64,000 nucleotides of DNA from Brasilonema angustatum HA4187-MV1. Its GTDB lineage: Bacteria; Cyanobacteriota; Cyanobacteriia; Cyanobacteriales; Nostocaceae. The notes beneath the pieces were generated by a model that was given only the letters and a program-made list of their open reading frames with translations, searched no databases and was not told the DNA's origin. Positions 58,644 to 64,000 of the stretch are shown piece by piece. The stretch spans positions 62,001 to 126,000 of the forward strand of contig JAHHGV010000012.1 of assembly GCA_019359695.1 (NCBI GenBank). Reading direction: 5' to 3'. The translations under genes and the position numbers were made by a program. Positions within the stretch are counted from its first letter, which is position 1, and every line of letters starts with the position of its first letter.

Positions 58644-58964
58644 TCACGACTGCTTTTTCGTCAACTGCTGCACCAACAACTGTACCCCCAAAGCCAGCAA
58701 CCCGATCGCCACTATCGCAAATACTGCAGTTCCTAATGCCATAACACCCACAACTAAGGTACGCACTGCAGAAGAAATCTTCAGTACTATAACGTTATCT
58801 GAATGAATGGGTTTGGTTGCAAAACTTGTCGCTGTGGCAATCATTAGAGAGTATAATCCATACCCAAGTGCTCCCGAAATCATTGCCCCAATCACACAAC
58901 GTAAGGGACTTGATTGAACCTGCGTTTGAGCTTCTGTTTGTTGTGTTAGATTTTCGTCACTCAT
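58644..58964 (-). CDS. DUF3082 membrane protein
   Basis: The 106-residue protein has a polar N-terminus rich in Gln and Thr, then two membrane helices (about 22-50 and 68-98) with small residues. It fits the cyanobacterial DUF3082 family, which commonly lies downstream of ispE. The ATG overlaps the end of ispE by 4 bp (58961-58964), so translation is coupled. Function unknown. Confidence 0.8.
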   Translation of the reverse strand: MSDENLTQQTEAQTQVQSSPLRCVIGAMISGALGYGLYSLMIATATSFATKPIHSDNVIVLKISSAVRTLVVGVMALGTAVFAIVAIGLLALGVQLLVQQLTKKQS

Positions 58965-59956
58965 AAAATCTTCGCGTCCTTTGCCTGTTTCTGGTTATCA
59001 TATCCTGACACTGATGATGCTATCTGAATTCCATGTGAAGTCATACGAGTCACAAACAATTCTAAATCTTCATCAGGAATAGTCTCCCTCACACGAAGTT
59101 TCACCTGTTCAGCCTGCTGTTGCGATTCGCAAATCGCAAATACACTAGGACCAGAACCAGACATCATTGTCCCCAAAACACCAGCGCTAGCAAATGTCTC
59201 CCGCAATTGTAAGACTTGCGGATACTCTGGTAACACCACACGCTCTAAATCATTACGTAGCTTTTGAGCAATTTCCGTTGCGTCCTGATTGAGGATAGCT
59301 TTGACTATTGGTCCAGAGTGTATCGCTGCTGCGCGATCGCTTAAACTGTGGATATCATTAAGATAGGAATCACCAAATTGTTCTCGATAGCTTTTGTATG
59401 CCCAAGGGGTAGAGACTGCGAGACTACGGTATTTAGCTAATACTATATATATGTTGTTTAAATTGGGAAGCGCAGAAAGTTGCTCACCTCTTCCTGTGGC
59501 GATCGCTGTTCCACCCGCCACACAAAACGGCACATCTGAACCAAGTTGTGCTCCCAATTCCTCTAACTCTGACTGAGTTAGCCCCAACTTCCACAGCAAA
59601 TCTATTCCCACTAGCACCGCTGCTGCATTTGTCGAACCTCCAGCTAACCCGGCTGCAACAGGTATGCGCTTATTGATGGTAATGTTCACACCGCTATATT
59701 TGGCAAAGACTGATGGAAACTCTCTGGCCATAAGTTCTGCCGCTTTGTATGCGATATTAGTTTTATCTGTAGGAACTTCCGGATGGTTGCAACTAACGCG
59801 GATAGCTTGTCTATCGCTCGCTTGTACAGAAATTTCGTCAGATAAATCTATACTTTGAAGTATCATGACTAACTCATGATATCCATCAGTACGGGCACCA
59901 ATAATTTCTAGATGTAAGTTAATTTTGGCAGGGGCGATAAGGGTGTAAGAACGCAT
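58961..59956 (-). CDS. ispE: 4-diphosphocytidyl-2-C-methyl-D-erythritol kinase
   Basis: IspE phosphorylates CDP-methylerythritol in the MEP pathway that feeds carotenoids, phytol and quinones. From ATG 59956 (MRSYTLIAPAKINLHLEI) the protein has 331 residues. The GHMP kinase ATP motif PVAAGLAGGSTNAA and the C-terminal GTMMSGSGPSVFA are complete. rsmA lies upstream on the same strand, and the DUF3082 gene overlaps downstream, consistent with an rsmA-ispE-DUF3082 operon broken only by a 93-bp tandem repeat. Confidence 0.95.
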   Translation of the reverse strand: MRSYTLIAPAKINLHLEIIGARTDGYHELVMILQSIDLSDEISVQASDRQAIRVSCNHPEVPTDKTNIAYKAAELMAREFPSVFAKYSGVNITINKRIPVAAGLAGGSTNAAAVLVGIDLLWKLGLTQSELEELGAQLGSDVPFCVAGGTAIATGRGEQLSALPNLNNIYIVLAKYRSLAVSTPWAYKSYREQFGDSYLNDIHSLSDRAAAIHSGPIVKAILNQDATEIAQKLRNDLERVVLPEYPQVLQLRETFASAGVLGTMMSGSGPSVFAICESQQQAEQVKLRVRETIPDEDLELFVTRMTSHGIQIASSVSGYDNQKQAKDAKIL

Positions 59957-59965
59957 ATTTAACAA

Positions 59966-60058
59966 ATCAGTGAGCAGTGAACAGTGAACAGTGAACAGTA
60001 AACAGTAAACAGTAAACAGTGAACAACTGATAACTGATAACTGATAACTGATAACTGT
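59966..60058. repeat. STRR tract between rsmA and ispE
   Basis: Heptamers GTGAACA (about four), GTAAACA (about four) and AACTGAT (about five) follow each other and end 1 bp before the rsmA stop. Because the two genes look cotranscribed, the array would be part of the mRNA. Confidence 0.85.
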
Positions 60059-60059
60059 T

Positions 60060-60911
60060 TTAACTTGACTCGTTACTCAGGAATGATAACTCATTTGCTA
60101 GAGTTACCCATTGACTAACACTGAGGTCTTCAGCGCGAGCTTGAGGGTTTATCTGTAATTTTTCCAGTAATTGTGACAGGCGATCGCGCTCTACAACTGA
60201 TTGCAAATTATTTCGTAACATTTTACGTTTTGAGCCAAAGCCCAACTTCACCAAAGTTTCTAGTTGTCGCGTATCTGTGGCTGGTGGTTCCACAAGACGT
60301 GGAACTAAGCGCACGATTGCTGAGTCTACTTTGGGTGGTGGCTGGAATGCTCCAGCCGGGACAGTATAAATTAACTCGCACTTTGCTAAATACTGAACTC
60401 GTACCGATAGCGCCCCAAATGCTCTTGAGCTTGGTTTTGCTACCAGCCTTTCGGCAACTTCTTTTTGTACCAACAGCACTATCAAGTCATAAGGTTGGGG
60501 GTTTGGGTTACTAATTGTCCCCAAAAGTTTTTCTAGAATTGGTCCTGTAATATTGTAAGGAATATTAGCTACAACTTTATTCTGCTTGCCAAACGCCGCA
60601 AAAGGTGATATTAAGGAAGGTAAATCTAGTTCTAGAAAATCTCCTTGCACGAGTAAGAAATTTTCTTGGCGTCCGAATTGTTTTGTTAGGCGATCGCACA
60701 AATCCCGGTCTATTTCCACTGCAAGCAAAGATTGTACCAAAGGTAATAGACGGCGAGTCAGAATTCCTGTACCAGGACCAATTTCCAGAACGCAGTCAGT
60801 AGATTGTAACTGAGAAGCTTGAATAATTTCGTTAAGAGCTTTTTCACTTTTGAGCCAATGCTGTGCAAAGACTTTGCGTGGTCTTACTTTTTGAAACTCT
60901 TTTTCTATCAT
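60060..60911 (-). CDS. rsmA: 16S rRNA (adenine1518/1519-N6)-dimethyltransferase
   Basis: RsmA (KsgA) dimethylates two adjacent adenines near the 3' end of 16S rRNA in late ribosome assembly. From ATG 60911 (MIEKEFQKVRPRKVFAQHWL) the protein has 283 residues; an upstream in-frame start at 60941 adds ten. SAM motif I is VLEIGPGTGILTRRLLP, motif II ALLAVEID-like (SLLAVEIDRDL), and the catalytic motif is NIPYNITGPI. The C-terminal helical domain is complete. ispE follows in the same direction. Confidence 0.95.
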   Translation of the reverse strand: MIEKEFQKVRPRKVFAQHWLKSEKALNEIIQASQLQSTDCVLEIGPGTGILTRRLLPLVQSLLAVEIDRDLCDRLTKQFGRQENFLLVQGDFLELDLPSLISPFAAFGKQNKVVANIPYNITGPILEKLLGTISNPNPQPYDLIVLLVQKEVAERLVAKPSSRAFGALSVRVQYLAKCELIYTVPAGAFQPPPKVDSAIVRLVPRLVEPPATDTRQLETLVKLGFGSKRKMLRNNLQSVVERDRLSQLLEKLQINPQARAEDLSVSQWVTLANELSFLSNESS

Positions 60912-61151
60912 GCTTCTAGCCTTTGTGTGAACTACCGACAATTATCCGTCAAGGAAGTGTGGGCTTTTAGCATCCTCGTGTTAAGAATTGCGGTTATCGC
61001 GTACTCCTTTGCCAAATGAAACGCTTACGCTGTATTCATTTTGAGAGAAGTCTGATCGCCGGAAGCCGGCGCTCAGAACTTAGGTGATTTTGAATTTTGT
61101 TAGCGCACCGCTGCGCAGCACATTTTGAATTTTGAATTCCGCCTTGCGGTA

Positions 61152-62531
61152 CTAGGTTCCTATTGTCAACTTCGTACCGTTGCGTGAAAGTGTTGTGGAT
61201 ACTGTTTTACTCACAAGGTTATTGGTTGCGGTAACTTGATAGTCTCCAAGGAAGCCCCGGATTTTGTATTCTCCATTGGCGTCAGTTTTCCCAACCACGT
61301 CAGTCCACCACTCTTTATAAACCAAGTCCATGTAAACCTTGCCGCTCAACTTAAGGTTCCAGTCCCTGTCATAGATTGGTCCATTTTCAAACCATTGTGC
61401 ACGATCCCAAAAACCCCACATTATGAAGCCATTTGTCGCCGGATGGCCAAAAGCAGCCGTCAGACAATCGCGCGTTATGTCAGCCTGTGACTGCTTATCA
61501 GAGGTAAAAATATCGAATTCAGTAATTTTAATTGGAAGGTTGAATTTAGCTAAGCGGTCAAGGATGCTTACCAACTGTGGTATCGAAATAATACCATCCA
61601 TTAAGTGAGATTCTATACCAATACCTCCTAATGGTGCGCCGTTGTTAAGTAGGTACTGAATCTCACTTTCATATTGGTCACCCTGAGTGCTATTGTTATA
61701 GAAATTCTCGTTAATGTAGAGAACGGCATTTGGATCTGCCTCATGAGCGGCTTTAAACCAATCTACAATAACCGACGGACCGAGAATGTTCTGAAAATCG
61801 TGATTGTCAGATGGCTCATTGACAACATCCCAGTCGTTTATCTGGCCTTTTAAATACGCTACCTCGTCACGGATATGGGTAATGATAGTATCGCGCAAAA
61901 CCTTATCGGCGACTGCCTGTCCCTGCTGTTTCAGCGTATTGTTGTACAGGGTTTCCAAGCTGGGTGGCGAATTGTGAAAACTCCCCCAGACAAGATTGTG
62001 ACCACGTACTGTCAGGTTTTTGTCCCTAAGCCACTTGAGAGTTTCGATGGCTCGTGGACGTAACTCCAAGTTATCCCACTTTGGCCACTTAAGACCATTT
62101 TCGATCACCCCTTGATTGAATAGCTGTGGGATACTGTCTCGATACTTGTTAGCATCAGGGTTCGTTGAACCTGAATATACAATGTTTTCGTCAACTGCGC
62201 TACCAAAGTTGTAGGCGTGGCGCTTCATAGCAACGTGTACGTCTGCATTAGGGATAGGTGTACCGTTGGCATTGGTCACTACGACCGTCAAATCACCTTT
62301 GCGGTATGTGTTGATATTGTTCGCAGCAGCTTGACGCCACGCATCATTAGAGGAAACCTGTGCAATGAGGTTATTGCCTTTTGTCTGCTGAACTGGGGGA
62401 ACCGCTTCTTGCGCTAGTGTCAGTGTAATATGAATACCGAATACGATGAGAAAACTGACGAAACCCGATAGCAGTATGCGACTTGTTTGTCGCCTTCGTT
62501 TCCATTTCTGCTGCTTGTTGTGATCACGCAT
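61152..62531 (-). CDS. Secreted endo-1,4-beta-xylanase, GH10
   Basis: From ATG 62531 (MRDHNKQQKWKRRRQTSR) the protein has 459 residues; a TTG at 62561 would add ten. A basic N-terminus and hydrophobic core (about 20-42, ending LTLAQ) form a signal peptide. A small beta domain (DLTVVVTNANGTPIPNADVHV) precedes the GH10 barrel. The acid/base glutamate is in DVVNEPSD and the nucleophile in IKITEFDIF; HNLVWG is another family block. A C-terminal beta extension (about 405-459) follows. It should cleave xylan or related glycans outside the cell, unusual baggage for a phototroph but known in some cyanobacteria. Confidence 0.92.
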   Translation of the reverse strand: MRDHNKQQKWKRRRQTSRILLSGFVSFLIVFGIHITLTLAQEAVPPVQQTKGNNLIAQVSSNDAWRQAAANNINTYRKGDLTVVVTNANGTPIPNADVHVAMKRHAYNFGSAVDENIVYSGSTNPDANKYRDSIPQLFNQGVIENGLKWPKWDNLELRPRAIETLKWLRDKNLTVRGHNLVWGSFHNSPPSLETLYNNTLKQQGQAVADKVLRDTIITHIRDEVAYLKGQINDWDVVNEPSDNHDFQNILGPSVIVDWFKAAHEADPNAVLYINENFYNNSTQGDQYESEIQYLLNNGAPLGGIGIESHLMDGIISIPQLVSILDRLAKFNLPIKITEFDIFTSDKQSQADITRDCLTAAFGHPATNGFIMWGFWDRAQWFENGPIYDRDWNLKLSGKVYMDLVYKEWWTDVVGKTDANGEYKIRGFLGDYQVTATNNLVSKTVSTTLSRNGTKLTIGT

Positions 62532-62734
62532 ATTCACTCTTTGTTGCTTATTTTGATACAAGTGGTTTGATTTGAAAGCGAACTATTAGCTCAATCAGCA
62601 TTGGCATATTACATTAATGTTCGATAAGAAATTATTTAGTGTGTGTAAAGATTCAGGTCGAAGAAAAGGGGTGTAGGGGTGTAGGGGAAACAAAAGCTCT
62701 GGGGAAGGAGAGGGGACACAGACCACAGAAACAG

Positions 62735-62765
62735 AGGTGCTTTACGTAGTAAAGCACCTTTTTAT
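62735..62765 (+). terminator. Orphan intrinsic terminator
   Basis: AGGTGCTTTAC (62735-62745) pairs perfectly with GTAAAGCACCT (62749-62759) over a 3-nt loop and is followed by TTTTATT. No plus-strand gene lies upstream within this gap (62532-62951), so it may end an unknown transcript or shield the hli promoter from read-through. GTAGGGGT and ACTCCCT tandem copies flank it. Confidence 0.65.
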
Positions 62766-62900
62766 TCCTTGCTCCCTGCTCCGGTACTCCTTGCTCCCTG
62801 CCCCCTACTCCCTACTCCCTGCACCCTAAATACGGTTTTCCCTACCTGTCAAGTACGGTTTTGACTTATCATTTTTTATGTAAACGACTTGCAATGTTTG

Positions 62901-62918
62901 TTTACAATCCGTTACATT
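62901..62918 (+). promoter_or_regulatory. HLR1-type RpaB-binding site upstream of hli
   Basis: TTTACAAT-CC-GTTACATT is an exact match to the HLR1 direct repeat as I know it, (G/T)TTACA(A/T)(A/T) twice with a 2-bp spacer. It lies 33 bp before the hli start codon. RpaB binding to HLR1 represses high-light genes under low light in cyanobacteria. Confidence 0.7.
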
Positions 62919-62951
62919 AGTTAATAAGAAAAACAAATTAAGGAAAAAACG

Positions 62952-63164
62952 ATGACAGGACGCACTTACGTTGTAGAAGAAGGCAACAGATTAAACAACT
63001 ATGCCATTGAACCCAAGATGTACGTGGATCAAAAGCAGACGTTTGGCTTCACTAAGTATGCTGAGCTACTTAATGGACGTTTAGCAATGATTGGTTTTGT
63101 CTCGCTTATAGTGCTTGAAGTTTTGACAGGACATGGTTTGATTAATTGGATCGCAAGCCTGTAA
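62952..63164 (+). CDS. hli: High-light-inducible protein (one-helix chlorophyll a/b-binding-like)
   Basis: The 70-residue protein has the HLIP core ELLNGRLAMIGF (residues 38-49), with the Glu, Asn and Arg that bind chlorophyll, inside a single membrane helix (about 38-62). HLIPs bind chlorophyll and carotenoid and protect photosystem assembly under strong light. AAGGA lies 7 nt before ATG 62952. The upstream HLR1 site fits light-stress control. A second small gene follows 64 bp downstream, before a strong terminator. Confidence 0.92.
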   Translation: MTGRTYVVEEGNRLNNYAIEPKMYVDQKQTFGFTKYAELLNGRLAMIGFVSLIVLEVLTGHGLINWIASL

Positions 63165-63228
63165 TAACGAACCAGAATTTTTAGAAAACGATCAAATCAA
63201 TTTGTATAAATCAAACAAAAGTGAACAA

Positions 63229-63474
63229 ATGATTACAAAAACTGACTTTAACTTACCCAAAAACGAGCTTGTTGGACCTGTTGTATTTAGACCTGATTTC
63301 AACAAATCTGAAGTAATCACTGTTAACCAAGCTTGGTCATTATTTTTCACTGGTGGTCAAGAAGATAAAGTACTGGGAATAAACCCTGAATTGGGCCGTT
63401 TTTTCACTTACCTATTCATTGGTGTTGGAGTAGCGGGAACTCTATGGGCTACCATTTTCAACAGCCTTGCATGA
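63229..63474 (+). CDS. Small one-helix membrane protein cotranscribed with hli
   Basis: From ATG 63229 (MITKTDFNLPKNELVG) the protein has 81 residues. Residues 1-50 are polar with a FRPDFNKSE block; a membrane helix covers about 57-78 (FFTYLFIGVGVAGTLWATIF). The sequence ALxNGRxAM typical of HLIPs is missing, although N-P-E-L-G-R-F before the helix is reminiscent of it. I do not know the family. Its place between hli and a shared terminator suggests a partner in the light-stress response (inference). Confidence 0.75.
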   Translation: MITKTDFNLPKNELVGPVVFRPDFNKSEVITVNQAWSLFFTGGQEDKVLGINPELGRFFTYLFIGVGVAGTLWATIFNSLA

Positions 63475-63512
63475 ATAGCTCTCTCAAGCTTGTAGTTAAC
63501 GTAAAATCTTCA

Positions 63513-63550
63513 AAGAAGTCCTGGTTACCTTAACCGGGACTTCTTTTTTT
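63513..63550 (+). terminator. Intrinsic terminator of the hli operon
   Basis: AAGAAGTCCTGGTTA (63513-63527) pairs with TAACCGGGACTTCTT (63531-63545) over a 3-nt loop, 15 bp with one G-U pair, and runs into a T-tract to 63550. It lies 39 bp after the second small gene. 63551-63716 shows no gene. Confidence 0.9.
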
Positions 63551-63716
63551 GGAGTAGAATCTACGCAAATACAAACGCTCTACTCGTTTCATTTCAGGCT
63601 TATTTCGTGAAAAATTCTCTGCTTAACATTCACAGCGTAATCATCAATAGTTGCAGTGTAGTTAAGTACTGAACTAGATTTAAGGCTAAGAAGTGATTTC
63701 ACTAGAGGAAAATTGT

Positions 63717-64000
63717 ATGGGCGATAAGCGTTTGCGTAGCGCGCCCTTCGGCGCTAGCTTGCTGCCAAAGGCAGATTGCGATCAACTCAGCAACTCAAAT
63801 AACTTGGGTGCTAAGTTTGAAGGTTTTTTTCTCCAGATGGTTAAGCCGGGATTAGAACACAGAGTTCGAGAAATTGTTACCAAAACACTGGGTTCAAATT
63901 GGAAGGTTAAATCAATAGGAGATAATCGTACCGAGTTTGAAGTCAGCAAAAAAGGAGATACACTATCAGTTAAAGAAGCTTGGGATAAAACATATCATTT
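63717..64000 (+). CDS. Start of an unrecognised gene whose N-terminus is repeat-derived (runs off the window)
   Basis: ATG 63717, preceded by AGAGGAAA, opens a frame that stays open for 94 codons to the window edge. The first 20 or so residues (MGDKRLRSAPFGASLLPKAD) are encoded by the GCGATAAGCG...GCGCCCTTCGGCGC interspersed repeat, so the original start may have lain further in, or the repeat inserted near it. The later part (EHRVREIVTKTLG, WKVKSIG, FEVSKKGDTLSVKEAWD) looks like an alpha/beta pro-domain, perhaps of a subtilase-type protease, but this is only a guess. Confidence 0.5.
   Translation, partial: MGDKRLRSAPFGASLLPKADCDQLSNSNNLGAKFEGFFLQMVKPGLEHRVREIVTKTLGSNWKVKSIGDNRTEFEVSKKGDTLSVKEAWDKTYH

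Overview
The window looks like a chromosomal segment from a filamentous, probably heterocyst-forming, cyanobacterium (Nostocales type). Direct signs are ntcA, a high-light-inducible (hli) gene, the carotenoid pair crtP-crtB, several cyanobacterial families of unknown function (DUF3084-, DUF3082- and DUF3146-like), frequent GCGATCGC (HIP1) octamers, and many heptanucleotide tandem repeats (AGTTATC, GGGAACA, TTTACTG and similar) of the STRR class described in heterocystous cyanobacteria. Species cannot be fixed from the sequence alone.

Layout. 1-8 kb: end of an exported methyltransferase, a metallophosphoesterase, an ABC exporter, a small DUF3146-like gene, a YqgF-like nuclease and a DUF3084 protein. 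8-12.5 kb: ntcA with a perfect NtcA box in its own promoter, then fabI, hisB and an ABC ATPase. 13-17.6 kb: a polysaccharide export protein, a secreted alpha/beta hydrolase and a small heat-shock protein. 18-21 kb: prmA and serA. 22-27.4 kb: a GMC oxidoreductase, then an accessory zone with MITE-like elements, a WD40 fragment, a small DUF6887-like gene, a Uma2 protein, a NAGPA-type glycosidase and a Trypco1-like protein. 27.6-33 kb: a SWIM zinc-finger gene overlapping a giant SNF2 helicase gene that carries an intein in its Walker A motif. 33-36 kb: a MATE pseudogene and pnp. 37-39 kb: a hydrolase and a membrane protein lying between two 139-bp inverted repeats. 39.8-42.5 kb: crtP, crtB and tRNA-Ser(GCU). 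42.8-47 kb: an amino-acid-type binding lipoprotein, hemD with a non-standard start, a histidine phosphatase and a D-2-hydroxyacid dehydrogenase. 47-54.6 kb: Uma2, glgA and a four-gene sugar ABC importer. 54.7-58.6 kb: a decayed zone (broken ATPase, IS5-type remnant, WD40 tail, frameshifted mazF) around an intact Fe-S (6-4)-type photolyase. 58.6-64 kb: a DUF3082 protein, ispE, rsmA, a GH10 xylanase, hli with an RpaB/HLR1-type site and a small membrane partner, and the start of an unrecognised gene.

The core genes serve nitrogen control, fatty acid, histidine and serine synthesis, isoprenoid and carotenoid synthesis (ispE, crtP, crtB), tetrapyrrole synthesis (hemD), glycogen synthesis and sugar uptake, RNA turnover, and light or UV stress. 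Intergenic regions are unusually full of small mobile repeats. I can separate at least four inverted-repeat families, two of them with nested insertions whose empty site can be inferred inside the window.

I found no CRISPR array, rRNA, prophage or complete insertion sequence, and no clearly new multi-gene system. The most notable single features are the SNF2 intein, the hemD start, the nested MITEs and the hli/HLR1 unit. Names are from sequence reading alone; no database search was run.
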